A program made the translations under genes and the position numbers. From assembly GCA_016710685.1 (NCBI GenBank), contig JADJVC010000002.1, positions 186,001-250,000 on the forward strand: DNA of 64,000 nt, given 5' to 3'. How positions within the stretch are numbered: the stretch's first letter is position 1; every line of letters starts with the position of its first letter. Positions 19,168-28,343 of the stretch are shown here, piece by piece. The DNA comes from Flavobacteriales bacterium (GTDB lineage Bacteria; Bacteroidota; Bacteroidia; Flavobacteriales_F; PHOS-HE28). A model generated the notes under the pieces. That model was not told the origin of the DNA. It made no database searches and was given only the letters and a program-made list of their open reading frames with translations.

Positions 19168-22089
19168 TCAATGCGGCAACTTGCGCAACACTTGCGCGGG
19201 GTCCAACTTTTCCAGTACCAGCACAATGCGGATCCGGTCCGTGAAGTTGAAGCCGCGCAGATCTTGTTCTTTCTGGATGTCTTTGGAGAATGCCAACGGG
19301 ACCCACACTTCCGCGATGTCGCGCCACACGCGGATGCCGATACCGGCCTCCCAATTGCCGCTCCAATTCGTTGTTTTTCCTTCTTGCGTAATGGTGGTGA
19401 CGGGTGCTGCGCCGTAACTGGCGAAAGCAGCGAGCGGCAGCGCGAAGGGAAAGTCCACTTCCATATTCAGCGCTGCGATATACGTATCAGAAGTGCCGAT
19501 GGCGGTAGGTGTTTTGAACCCACCTTGATCTTTGTTGAACTGAATGGCCGTGTTCTCTCCAACGTATTGTCGGTCCGTGTAGAGGTGGTCGTAGAGCAGG
19601 TCGCTGCTGCCCCAATACATGCGCCAGCCCATTTCGGGGCGCATCAGTGCGCGGTCCTTGCTCAGGAACATTCCAGTGAACAAGCGGAAGGAGACGCGGT
19701 GTTTGTTGGCATCGTAGATGGCGCTCCAGTTCGCGGTGAGCGAGATCCTGCTGAAGACATCGCTGTTGAGTGAGGTTAACGTGATATCGTACGGGTTGAA
19801 ACCGTTCGCGCGGGAGAGGTTCGCGCTCACTTCGTGATAAATCGAGCGGCTTGTACTGTTGATGGGCAGCTCGTTATCCGGGGTTCGCAGGGTGCCTTCG
19901 GCATGGTCCCATAAGATCACGCTGCGGTAGCGCAAGTAGGCTTCCGGTCCGGTGGGCTTCAGCTTGGGGTCGAACTGGATACTTGGCACCAAGCGTTGGT
20001 ACCATTGCTCCACATCGCTGACTCCATAAAGTGATGCGGCGAACCCGGAAATTCCTGCGTGGATGTTGCGAAGCCAGGAAGTTCTTACCCTGTCATCGTT
20101 CCACATCAACCGGCCACCGCCGGCCAGTCTTCCACTTGCGAAACCATACATGGGAAGCAGTGCCCATTCAAATCGCTGCGAAGGATAAACCGTGTTGTAA
20201 AACGCTAATCCGGCCATGAGACCATCGTGGGTGTTATAGCCTATAGCCGGTGTCCAAAAAATACTCTGACGGTCATTGCGTTCCAGGCCGCCAAGGAACT
20301 TGAACTCGGGCAAGTGTGTACGTTTCAGCAGTCCGAAGGAGCGCACCTCGTTGTTGCGGCGGTCAATGTCCATGGTGCGTGCTTCTGCATCAATGCGCAC
20401 GCGGTCCGCATCTGGCCATGGAAGCTCGATCTTGTTTTTCCCTTCAGCACCAAGCACCCATGTTGAACCCAGGCTGTCCGCGCCGTTCCAAGCAGTTACC
20501 GGAAAAGGGAAACCATTGGTCGCGGTGGAGTGGTAAGTCAACAAATCGTCTTTCAATCGCAGCGCTTTCACATCCACTTTGTCCGAAGTTTGAAGCAATT
20601 GGTTGAAGCACCAATCGAGTTTTTCACCGCTGGCCTTTTCGTAGATTGCTTGCACGTCCGCTGGCTGCGGATGTTTTAAGGCCCACGCATCAAAGTAGGC
20701 GTGTGTGCAGGTGTCAAAGCGCTCCGGTCCTAAGGCGTGGTACAAGTGGTCGAACACAAGCGCGGTCTTGGTATACACGGTGGTCCCATAGTCCGTTTCG
20801 GTAAACGCGGCGGAAGTTGTTTCCGGCGGTTGGTCCCAGTTGCGGCGTGCGTTAAGGCGGTAGTCTTGCTCGTTGTGAGTGCGAAAATCCGACTTGCGGT
20901 TCAGCACCACGCTGCTGAATTCAAGACCGGTGTAGTAGCGGGATTTCCTACCGGGGTAACGCTCTTCGATGTAGCGTTGCTCAAAGAAACTGTTTATGCC
21001 TTCGTCCATCCAAGGTTGGTCGCGCTCGTTGCTGCCCAGCATACCGTAGAACCAATTATGGCCGACTTCATGCGCGATCACTTCATCCAGGTCAACGCGC
21101 GAACCTTCATTGCCGATAATGGTGATCATGGGATACTCCATGCCACCGCCCGCTGCGATGGTCCCGTCCACTGCGGTGCAGCTCGCATAGGGGTAGTCGC
21201 CCACCCATTGGCTGTACAGGCGCACGCTTTCGTTCACGTAGGTGATGGCATCGGACCACAGCCCTGCGTTGCGCGGGGTGAAGAGCGTCCACGTCGTAAC
21301 GCTGCGGCCGGAGCGCGGCAACGACACTTCCCCTTTTCGCACTTGGTAACGCTTGTCCGCGAACCACGCGAAGTCATGCACCTGGTCTTGCGTAAAGCGG
21401 ATGGTCTTCATCTGTTTCGACGACGGCGGAAACGGGTCGCTCAGGCTTTCACTGATCACGAAGGAAGGCGGAAGCGCAGCAAGCGAGTCCATGAAAGCAT
21501 CTTCCGCCGGGTTGCCCACGCGTTCACCGGTGGCGGCCAAAACATAATTCGCAGGCAGCGTGATCGTAACGTCGAAGGAACCGAACTCGGAGTAAAATTC
21601 GCCCTGGTCTAAGTAGGGAATTGCGTGCCAACCGGTATTGTCGAAAACCGCCGGTTTCGGGAACCACTGTGTGATGTAATAAGCTTGTCCCGTGTGGCCC
21701 AAACGCGAAAACTTCGCATCAGGAATTTTCACATGGAACGGCGTTGAAATCGTGATCTTTTCTCCATGCGTCAATGGCTTGGGTAACGCCACCCAGCCGA
21801 TGTCGGGGTTGTCCTTATCCAACCCCCAAGTGAGTTTCACGCCGTTACTGCGGAAGTCGATGCTGTCAATGTAGCCCCTCTCATCCGCCTTGGCGAAGTG
21901 CAGGTCGAAATCGCCTTGGGCATGTTTCTGGTGGCAAAGCGCGGTGTTGCGGTCGCGGTACGCGTTGGGCCACAGGTGCAGGCGCAACGTGTCCAGCGTT
22001 TGTGGCGCGTTGTTGGTATAGTCGAATTCCTCGTGGGCGAAGAGTTCGTTCGAGGCATCATCCAGCCGTACCGAAATGCGGTAGTCCAC
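19168..22089 (-). CDS. M1 family metallopeptidase, amber codon in signal peptide
   Basis: The open frame gives 973 residues from GTG 22089. The zinc site is HEVGHNWFYG near residue 340 with the downstream Glu in WMDEGINSFFEQRY, and GGGMEYPM is the M1 substrate motif. A large C-terminal region ending in barrel-like beta strands follows, so it may be an outer-membrane or secreted peptidase. A better start is ATG 22173, three bases after the upstream gene's stop. That reading gives MHAAARW, then TAG at 22150-22152, then ICAVAATPLSAVAQP, a convincing signal peptide broken by one amber codon. Confidence 0.87.
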   Translation of the reverse strand: MDYRISVRLDDASNELFAHEEFDYTNNAPQTLDTLRLHLWPNAYRDRNTALCHQKHAQGDFDLHFAKADERGYIDSIDFRSNGVKLTWGLDKDNPDIGWVALPKPLTHGEKITISTPFHVKIPDAKFSRLGHTGQAYYITQWFPKPAVFDNTGWHAIPYLDQGEFYSEFGSFDVTITLPANYVLAATGERVGNPAEDAFMDSLAALPPSFVISESLSDPFPPSSKQMKTIRFTQDQVHDFAWFADKRYQVRKGEVSLPRSGRSVTTWTLFTPRNAGLWSDAITYVNESVRLYSQWVGDYPYASCTAVDGTIAAGGGMEYPMITIIGNEGSRVDLDEVIAHEVGHNWFYGMLGSNERDQPWMDEGINSFFEQRYIEERYPGRKSRYYTGLEFSSVVLNRKSDFRTHNEQDYRLNARRNWDQPPETTSAAFTETDYGTTVYTKTALVFDHLYHALGPERFDTCTHAYFDAWALKHPQPADVQAIYEKASGEKLDWCFNQLLQTSDKVDVKALRLKDDLLTYHSTATNGFPFPVTAWNGADSLGSTWVLGAEGKNKIELPWPDADRVRIDAEARTMDIDRRNNEVRSFGLLKRTHLPEFKFLGGLERNDRQSIFWTPAIGYNTHDGLMAGLAFYNTVYPSQRFEWALLPMYGFASGRLAGGGRLMWNDDRVRTSWLRNIHAGISGFAASLYGVSDVEQWYQRLVPSIQFDPKLKPTGPEAYLRYRSVILWDHAEGTLRTPDNELPINSTSRSIYHEVSANLSRANGFNPYDITLTSLNSDVFSRISLTANWSAIYDANKHRVSFRLFTGMFLSKDRALMRPEMGWRMYWGSSDLLYDHLYTDRQYVGENTAIQFNKDQGGFKTPTAIGTSDTYIAALNMEVDFPFALPLAAFASYGAAPVTTITQEGKTTNWSGNWEAGIGIRVWRDIAEVWVPLAFSKDIQKEQDLRGFNFTDRIRIVLVLEKLDPAQVLRKLPH

Positions 22090-22176
22090 TTGTTGTTGGA
22101 AGTACGGTTGCGCTACCGCTGACAGCGGTGTGGCGGCTACGGCGCAAATCTACCAACGGGCCGCCGCGTGCATCGT

Positions 22177-23337
22177 CTATTTCAGCACTTCGGCGAGTCT
22201 GGCTTCCAGCGCCGGGCCGCGTAAATTCTTCGCGATCACTTTGCCTTCGCGATCCAATAGTACCGTATACGGAATGCTGGAAACCCCGTAGAGCTGCGCA
22301 GCGGCATTGTTCCAAAAAGCGAGGTCGCTCACGTGTTTCCACGGAAGTCCGTCCTGCGCGATCGCGCCCGTCCATGCGTCCTTGTCACGGTCGAGGCTCA
22401 CGCCGATAATCTCGAATCCCTTGTTATGGAAACGGTCATACACGCGTTTTACATTCGGATTCTCCATGCGGCAGGGGCGGCACCAACTGGCCCAAAAGTC
22501 GATGAGCACCACCTTGCCCCTCAGGCTGCTCAGCTTGATCGGCTTGCCATCCGGGGAGTTTTGGGAAAAGTCCGGCGCCACGCTTCCGATAGGGAGAAGG
22601 TTGTCCAGCTGGGCCTGTTGTTCCTCTTGCAGCTTGGCGCCTTGGGCTTGTTGTTCTGCGCGGCCCACCTGCTCGTTGAAGCTGGCGTAGTAGGCGCTGT
22701 TCGGCATCACGTTGCGCAAGGCTTCGCGGGCTTGGGAGAACAGCGGCATTTCAGTGCGGATGTCGAGCCGGTTGAGCGCCGCCAGCACGGCAGGCGATGC
22801 AATATGGTCCTGCACGAAACCTTTGGTGTGATCATTGAAACCCATGGAGATGGCATTGAGTTGCGCCATGGCGGCGGTATCCTGGGGATTGGCGTTCAAG
22901 CGTTCGACAAACGCATTGCGTTGGCGGTCAAACGCGCGGGAATGGGTAAAATAGCCCTGCAACAGCGCGGTGTTCACGGAGCCTTCCAAACTGGTTGGAA
23001 TGGAAATCGAATCGGCCTTCGCGGCCACGGAAAGACTTTCCGTGCTGTCGAGCAGCAATACCATCAAGTCCTTTCCGCCACTGATCGTCAGGGCGTAGAA
23101 ATCCATCGGCAAGGCGGGCAGTTGCATGGAGCCTTTTCCGTTGGCATCCAGCACCACGCTATCAATGGCGGCAGGCGCGTTGTTGGTGAAGCGGTTGAAG
23201 TAGAGCGTTTTTCCGGCACCGTCAGCGATCGTCGCCGAAAGCGCTCCACCCATATTGCGCTGTTGTTGTCCGTTGCCAGTGGCGGAGCAACCAAGCGCCG
23301 CGGCGGTTATAATGATGAAGAGGGTTTTGGTCCACAT
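22177..23337 (-). CDS. TlpA-family thioredoxin lipoprotein with DUF4369-like N terminus
   Basis: A 386-residue lipoprotein (lipobox AALGC near residue 18). The N-terminal half resembles the DUF4369 domain common in Bacteroidota TlpA proteins. A thioredoxin-like AhpC/TSA domain follows with the redox motif WASWCRPCRMENP near residue 285. Such proteins act in periplasmic disulfide exchange. ATG 23337 lies 6 bases past the gatB stop, and the M1 peptidase start follows directly, so gatB, this gene and the peptidase form a probable operon. Confidence 0.88.
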   Translation of the reverse strand: MWTKTLFIIITAAALGCSATGNGQQQRNMGGALSATIADGAGKTLYFNRFTNNAPAAIDSVVLDANGKGSMQLPALPMDFYALTISGGKDLMVLLLDSTESLSVAAKADSISIPTSLEGSVNTALLQGYFTHSRAFDRQRNAFVERLNANPQDTAAMAQLNAISMGFNDHTKGFVQDHIASPAVLAALNRLDIRTEMPLFSQAREALRNVMPNSAYYASFNEQVGRAEQQAQGAKLQEEQQAQLDNLLPIGSVAPDFSQNSPDGKPIKLSSLRGKVVLIDFWASWCRPCRMENPNVKRVYDRFHNKGFEIIGVSLDRDKDAWTGAIAQDGLPWKHVSDLAFWNNAAAQLYGVSSIPYTVLLDREGKVIAKNLRGPALEARLAEVLK

Positions 23338-23342
23338 GGTGT

Positions 23343-24845
23343 TCAAGCGTCGAGCATTCGTTTTACGGTTTCATTGGCGCTGCGCGGATCCGCTTTGCCC
23401 TTTGTGGCCTTCATAACCTCGCCCATGAACAGGCCGAGGAGCGCTTTGTTACCCGCGCGGTAGGCTTCTACTTTATCCGGGAAGCGGGCCATAGCGGCGC
23501 GCACGGCTTCTTCGATCACATCGGCACCGGCATCGGAAAGCAAGCCGTTGGCCTGTGCCAATTCTTCGGCGGTTCCAGCCTTTTCCAGCATCATCGGAAA
23601 GAGTTTCTGCGAGGCCAATGAATGGCTGATCTTGCCTCCTTCGATCAACGTGACAAGTCCGGCAATGCGTTCCGCGGAGATCGGCAGTTCCGCGATCGAA
23701 AGTCCCTTTTCGTTCACCCAGGAACGGACGTCGCCCATAACCCAGTTGGCGGCTTGCTTGTACGGTTTTGCGGCAGCATGTCCAGCCAAGTGGCTGGTTA
23801 CATCTTCGTAGTAGAGCGCCGTGGCTTTGTCGTCAGTTAGGATTTCGGCGTCATAGCTGCTGAGCCCGAATTCCTTGGTGTACTTCGCACGCAGTTCGCG
23901 TGGCAAAGGCGGCATGGTTTTCCGTACCGCTTCCTTCTTCGCCTCGCTCACAGTCAATGGCTGAATGTCCGGCTCAGGAAAGTAGCGGTAGTCGTGGGCC
24001 ATCTCCTTGCTTCGCAAAGAAGTGGTGATGCCTTTGGCGGCGTCGAAGTTGCGCGTCTCCATGCTGATCGTTCCGCCTGCATCCAACACTTCCGACTGCC
24101 GCTGTGCCTCAAATTCAATGGCGCGCTGCACGTTTTTGAAGCTGTTCATGTTCTTCACCTCTGTGCGCGTTCCGAATTCCGTGGCACCCTTTGGCCGAAT
24201 GCTGATGTTGGCATCGCAACGCAGGCTGCCTTCCTCCATGTTGCCATCACAGATGTCGAGATAGCGCACGAGGCGGCGTACTTCTACCAAGTAATCGTAG
24301 GCTTCCTGGGAGGAGCGCATCACTGGCTCGCTCACGATCTCCACGAGCGGCACACCGGCGCGGTTCAGGTCGATCAAGGTGTTGAAGGGATCCACGTCGT
24401 GGATGCTCTTGCCGGCATCTTCCTCCATGTGGATGCGTGTGAGTTCAATGGCCTTCTCGCCACCATCAGCCATGTTGATGGTGATGGTGCCGCCAGTGCA
24501 AATAGGTGTGTTGTCCTGCGTGATCTGGTAGCCCTTGGGCAGGTCGGGATAGAAGTAATTTTTGCGGGCGTAGTGCATGCGCGGCGCGATGGTGCTTCCG
24601 CAGGCTAGGCCCAGCTTGATCGCATGGTCGATCCCCAACTTGTTCGGCACGGGAAGTGTGCCGGGCAGCCCGAGCGTCACAGGTCCTGCAAGTGTGTTGG
24701 GCCGATCACCGTAAGCATTCGGATCACTTGAATAGGCTTTGCTATTTGTGAGCAGCTGCGCATGGACTTCAAGGCCCACCACCAGTTCCCACTTTTCGCT
24801 CCAATGCGGTGCGTTTGCCATGCTTTTCTTCTCGTCTGAATTCAT
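23343..24845 (-). CDS. gatB: aspartyl/glutamyl-tRNA amidotransferase subunit B
   Basis: A 500-residue GatB, the kinase/transamidase partner in the GatCAB complex that corrects Glu-tRNA(Gln) and Asp-tRNA(Asn). Signature stretches are VVGLEVHAQLLT, LPGTLPVPN, YFYPDLPKGYQ, RIHMEEDAGK and DLNRAGVPLVEIVSEP. The C-terminal YqeY-like tail (about 350-500) is intact. No gatA or gatC is in the window. An alternative start is ATG 24821. Confidence 0.96.
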   Translation of the reverse strand: MNSDEKKSMANAPHWSEKWELVVGLEVHAQLLTNSKAYSSDPNAYGDRPNTLAGPVTLGLPGTLPVPNKLGIDHAIKLGLACGSTIAPRMHYARKNYFYPDLPKGYQITQDNTPICTGGTITINMADGGEKAIELTRIHMEEDAGKSIHDVDPFNTLIDLNRAGVPLVEIVSEPVMRSSQEAYDYLVEVRRLVRYLDICDGNMEEGSLRCDANISIRPKGATEFGTRTEVKNMNSFKNVQRAIEFEAQRQSEVLDAGGTISMETRNFDAAKGITTSLRSKEMAHDYRYFPEPDIQPLTVSEAKKEAVRKTMPPLPRELRAKYTKEFGLSSYDAEILTDDKATALYYEDVTSHLAGHAAAKPYKQAANWVMGDVRSWVNEKGLSIAELPISAERIAGLVTLIEGGKISHSLASQKLFPMMLEKAGTAEELAQANGLLSDAGADVIEEAVRAAMARFPDKVEAYRAGNKALLGLFMGEVMKATKGKADPRSANETVKRMLDA

Positions 24846-24939
24846 CGTCCACCGGTCCTTTTCAATCCGGCATCAGGTCCACAAAGGTGCGACAGGTTCG
24901 GCCCAATGCAATGGAATCACAGCCTACAAGTAGCATGAC

Positions 24940-25056
24940 AGTTGGCAGTGGCAGTCTGCTTTCGGCAGTTGCGATACGCTGTACCCGATACCCAGTACCA
25001 TAAACTCCTATTACGATTCCGCATTTCTCTGCGTCTCCGCGTCTCTGCGGCCAAAA
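24940..25056. repeat. composite intergenic repeat (family B then A), second copy
   Basis: Family B (24940-25002: AGTTGGCAGTGGCAG, TTCGGCAGTTG, GATACCCAGTACCA) is followed at 25021-25056 by a clean family A unit (TTTCTCTGCGTCTCCGCG, TCTCTGCGG). Order and orientation match 9745-9890. It fills most of the 226-base gap between gatB and the phosphorylase gene. Confidence 0.65.
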
Positions 25057-25071
25057 CACGTACTTTCCTTC

Positions 25072-25884
25072 TCAGCTCCCGGCCACCATTTCCCGCATGA
25101 TAAGCGTCAGGCTCGGCTCGGCCTTTTCGGCAACACGCTGCACCATTTCGTGGGTTGTTTTTTCAATTCGGCCTTCAACGCCCATGTCGGTGATCACGCT
25201 TACGGCGAAGCAGGGCAGGCCCATCTGGCGCGCGGCTATCACTTCTGGAACGGTGCTCATGCCAACGGCATCACCACCGATTACACGCACATACTTGTAT
25301 TCCGCCGGAGTTTCCAGCGTTGGGCCGGTCAAACCGACATAGGTGCCAACGCGCACGTTGATGTTGTTCGATTTCGCGATGCCCTGCGCGCGTGCGATCA
25401 TGGCATGGTCGTACGGCTCGCTCATGTCCGGGAAACGCGGCCCGAATTCTTCAATGTTAGCACCGATCAATGGGTTCGGGAAAAGGCAGATGTGGTCGTT
25501 CAAGATCATCAGGTCGCCCGTCTCGAAGCCCGGATTAACACCGCCGCAGGCGTTGCTCACGAAAAGGCGTTTGATACCGATCAGTTTCATCATCCGCACG
25601 GGCAGGATCACCTCTGGCATGGTCCAGCCTTCGTAGTAGTGAAAGCGGCCTTGCATGGCCACCACGGGCTTTCCGCCAAGTAGACCGAAGAGCAGTTTGC
25701 CAGGATGGCCTTGCACAGTGCTCACTGGGAATTCCGGAATGTCTTTGTAGGCGATGCTGTGTTTCACATCAATCTCCTTGCCCAAGCCGCTGAGGCCAGT
25801 GCCGAGAATGATGCCCGTTTCGGGGATAAAGCCGCCGGTGGCCTTTTTCAAGTGTTCAGCGATGCGTTGGATGCGTTGTAACAT
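25072..25884 (-). CDS. purine-nucleoside phosphorylase
   Basis: A 270-residue class I (trimeric) purine nucleoside phosphorylase for purine salvage. Key segments are GIILGTGLSGLG, the phosphate-binding GRFHYYEG, VSNACGGVNPGF, LTGPTLETPAEYK and the base-binding GGDAVGMSTVPEVI. It overlaps the upstream lpxK gene by 29 bases, so the two are probably co-transcribed. Confidence 0.95.
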   Translation of the reverse strand: MLQRIQRIAEHLKKATGGFIPETGIILGTGLSGLGKEIDVKHSIAYKDIPEFPVSTVQGHPGKLLFGLLGGKPVVAMQGRFHYYEGWTMPEVILPVRMMKLIGIKRLFVSNACGGVNPGFETGDLMILNDHICLFPNPLIGANIEEFGPRFPDMSEPYDHAMIARAQGIAKSNNINVRVGTYVGLTGPTLETPAEYKYVRVIGGDAVGMSTVPEVIAARQMGLPCFAVSVITDMGVEGRIEKTTHEMVQRVAEKAEPSLTLIMREMVAGS

Positions 25885-26935
25885 GGGATCGGATCAATGC
25901 CTCAAAGGCGTGTGGTTCGTTGAGTATTACGGCGCGAATGCCGATCACAGCGATGGGAAGGTCCTCAAGCGGCCCGGAAATGAGCGCGTTGCTCAAGCGG
26001 GCTGCGTCCTTTTCCGTGGTGATCAGCGTTTTTTCGTGTGGGGCGAAGCTACTGAAAAGCCGGGCTATCTTACCCTGGTCCACAGCAGAGAAGAGATGGT
26101 GGTCCCCAAATGCCAAGTGCTCTACTGTTCCAAAGAGTTCGCGCAAATGGGCTTCAAGGGGTTTGCCATCCGCGATCCCGGTAAAAAGCAGGGCAGCCGT
26201 GCCGGGCCCTGTAGCTATTTCCATCGTGCTATCGATCAAGGAGCGCGGTTTGTCATATTCCAGCCCACTGAAGAAGAGTTGTTGTTCATCGCGCAACCCC
26301 AAATCCTTCCGCCAGCGGAACTGGTCGTCGGGTGTTGGCAAGGCCGGGCATTTCGTAACGATCACTGCATTGGCCTGCCGTGCGCGGCGCGGCAGATCGC
26401 GCAAATTTCCTGCGGGCAGCAGGTGGTCTTTGTTCCATGGCCGTTGCCAAGTGGTGAGTACGATATTCAGCCCGGCCTTGAGCGCCCGGTGTTGCAGGGC
26501 ATCATCGAGCACTACGGCCTGCACATCGGGTATGCGTTGCATGATCTCCTTCAAGCCGGCCACGCGGTCGGCGCCAACGAACACGCGCACGCCGCTTAAC
26601 TTGCGTTTCAGCATCAACGGTTCATCGCCCACGGCGCGGGCATCGTCCATGCGTTCCACTTCGGCGAAGCCAGTGCCCGCCCTGCCATATCCGCGACTAA
26701 GTGTTGCCAACGACATCGGTGGCACGTCCGTTCGTTGGTCCAATAGCGAACGCAGCACCAATTCCACGTGCGGGGTTTTGCCGGTGCCGCCCAAGGCGAT
26801 GTTACCAATTACGATGGTAGGCACTTCCGTCACGCTGGACTTCAGCACCCCGGCATCGAACAGGCCGTGGCGCAAGCGCAAAGCCAACGCGTAGAGCCAA
26901 GAGAAGGGGAGGAGCAGGATCCGCAAGGCGGCCAT
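25856..26935 (-). CDS. lpxK: tetraacyldisaccharide 4'-kinase
   Basis: A 359-residue LpxK, an inner-membrane kinase that phosphorylates the lipid A precursor. An N-terminal amphipathic/membrane helix (LRILLLPFSWLYALALRLR) precedes the Walker A-like IGNIALGGTGKTP. AVVLDDALQHRAL is the conserved DDGxQH-type segment, with Ala where Gly is usual. ATG 26935 is used; the codon three upstream is TTG. Confidence 0.93.
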   Translation of the reverse strand: MAALRILLLPFSWLYALALRLRHGLFDAGVLKSSVTEVPTIVIGNIALGGTGKTPHVELVLRSLLDQRTDVPPMSLATLSRGYGRAGTGFAEVERMDDARAVGDEPLMLKRKLSGVRVFVGADRVAGLKEIMQRIPDVQAVVLDDALQHRALKAGLNIVLTTWQRPWNKDHLLPAGNLRDLPRRARQANAVIVTKCPALPTPDDQFRWRKDLGLRDEQQLFFSGLEYDKPRSLIDSTMEIATGPGTAALLFTGIADGKPLEAHLRELFGTVEHLAFGDHHLFSAVDQGKIARLFSSFAPHEKTLITTEKDAARLSNALISGPLEDLPIAVIGIRAVILNEPHAFEALIRSHVTTHPTHR

Positions 26936-27024
26936 TGCGGCCAAAGATGGGCATGGACGCGGGAAGTGGGTTGCTCAAGAAAGATGCGCACACTCGCTGA
27001 GGTGAGCCAACAAGGTTGTACATG

Positions 27025-27081
27025 TTGTAGAATTCGCCACGACGTGGTGTAAAATACGCCACGTCGTGGCGAATATTACAG
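27025..27081. repeat. palindromic cassette boundary repeat, left copy
   Basis: A 57-bp imperfect palindrome: TTGTAGAATT, a 15-bp palindrome CGCCACGACGTGGTG, a TAAAATA spacer, a second palindrome CGCCACGTCGTGGCG, then an inverted arm AATATTACAG. It is about 90 percent identical to 28344-28400 in the same orientation. It ends 2 bases before the ATPase stop codon. Confidence 0.9.
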
Positions 27082-27083
27082 AA

Positions 27084-28343
27084 TTACCATTCCCACAATG
27101 CGCTCATCGGAACGGCATGCAGGTCTTTGCTGAAGGGCGTTACAGCAGGTCCGGAGTGCAGCACGATGCCACGCACCCAGTTCTTTCCAGCGGCCTCACG
27201 CAGTTCCAGCAATCCATATAAATCACTCCGGTCAATGCTCGCGGAAGACTTCACTTCAATGCCGATGATACGACCGCGCGCATCCTCCAGCACAATGTCT
27301 ACTTCCTTGCCGGTGTCCATACGGAAGTGGAAGAGGTCCACCGGGTTCTTGGCCCAAGTGGCGAGCTTTCGCACCTCGTTCACAACGAACGTTTCCATCA
27401 GGTGCCCCCACATGGGGTTCTTCACCAGTTCCCCCGGCGAGTAGATGCCGCAGAGCCAAGTAGCGAAGCCACAGTCCGCCAAGTGTACCTTAGGTGCTTT
27501 CACGAGCCGCTTGGCCCGCTTATTAGACCAAGGAAGCAGGGGTGTAAAGAGAAAGGTGGTCTCCAGCAAGGCCATGTAGCGGCGCAAAGTGGTGTGCGGC
27601 AGTTCCGTGTCCCGCGCCACATGTGCGATGTTCAGCAGGCCGCTGCTCCGCATGGCCAATTGGGCCAGCAGCTTGGGCAATGTGGTAAGGTCCGCGATGT
27701 TGATGATGTCGCGCACGTCCTTTTGCAGGATGGAGGTGATGTACGCCTTGTACCAGGCGGCGCGCCGCGCGGGATCTTTCCGGGTGCGCACTTCGGGGTA
27801 GCCACCCGCGAACACGCGCCGGGCAATGGCAGCGCGGTCCGCAGTGCCGGTGTAAGTCAATGGCACGCGCGCTTTGAACAAGGCGTCGATAAAGGTGCTG
27901 CGCCTGCCCGCGAGTTCGTCTTGTGCGAAGGGGTACAGCGTGATTATCTCCATGCGCCCGGCGAAGGAATCGCCCATGCGCGGCAGTGCGAGCACGTTGG
28001 CGCTTCCGGTAAGCAGGAAGCGCCCCGGCCTGCGGTCGCGGTCCACCGAGGCTTTTATGGCGCGGAAGATGTTGGGAGCGTTCTGCACTTCGTCCACAAC
28101 GGCGAAGTCGCCCAAGGAGGCCACGAAGCCGGCGGGGTCGTTCAATGCGGCATCGAGCGCGGCGTGGTCGTCCAATGTGATGTACGTGGCCTTGCGTTTA
28201 CGTGCGAGCTCACGCACCATGGTGGTTTTGCCGGTTTGCCGTGCGCCGTTCACCAGTATTACGGGGGTGTCTTTGATGGCAGCCGTAACGGCCGAGGTGA
28301 TGTTCCGCTCTTTCATTTCCAAGGCCAAAGGTAGGTCATTCAC
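27084..28343 (-). CDS. AAA_14/DUF4143 ATPase in a repeat-bounded cassette
   Basis: About 419 residues from GTG 28343; ATG 28316 is an alternative start (MKERNITSAV). An N-terminal AAA domain has Walker A GARQTGKTT and Walker B FAVVDEVQN plus the sensor stretch FLLTGSANV. A C-terminal DUF4143 region follows from about residue 215, ending in a restriction-endonuclease-like fold (VDIVLEDARGRIIGIEVKSS). The family is widespread and of unknown function. The gene fills the space between two 57-bp palindromes with almost no extra bases and interrupts the lpxK/nif3-like intergenic region, which suggests mobility. Confidence 0.9.
   Translation of the reverse strand: MNDLPLALEMKERNITSAVTAAIKDTPVILVNGARQTGKTTMVRELARKRKATYITLDDHAALDAALNDPAGFVASLGDFAVVDEVQNAPNIFRAIKASVDRDRRPGRFLLTGSANVLALPRMGDSFAGRMEIITLYPFAQDELAGRRSTFIDALFKARVPLTYTGTADRAAIARRVFAGGYPEVRTRKDPARRAAWYKAYITSILQKDVRDIINIADLTTLPKLLAQLAMRSSGLLNIAHVARDTELPHTTLRRYMALLETTFLFTPLLPWSNKRAKRLVKAPKVHLADCGFATWLCGIYSPGELVKNPMWGHLMETFVVNEVRKLATWAKNPVDLFHFRMDTGKEVDIVLEDARGRIIGIEVKSSASIDRSDLYGLLELREAAGKNWVRGIVLHSGPAVTPFSKDLHAVPMSALWEW

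Noticed and set aside
22058..22375. Minus-strand open frame between the TlpA-like gene and the M1 peptidase
   Set aside because: It lies in another frame across the end of the TlpA-like gene and has the composition of a shadow frame.
27084..28343. Toxin-antitoxin or defence island
   Set aside because: Only one ATPase gene is present with no partner gene; a defence role cannot be supported from the sequence.
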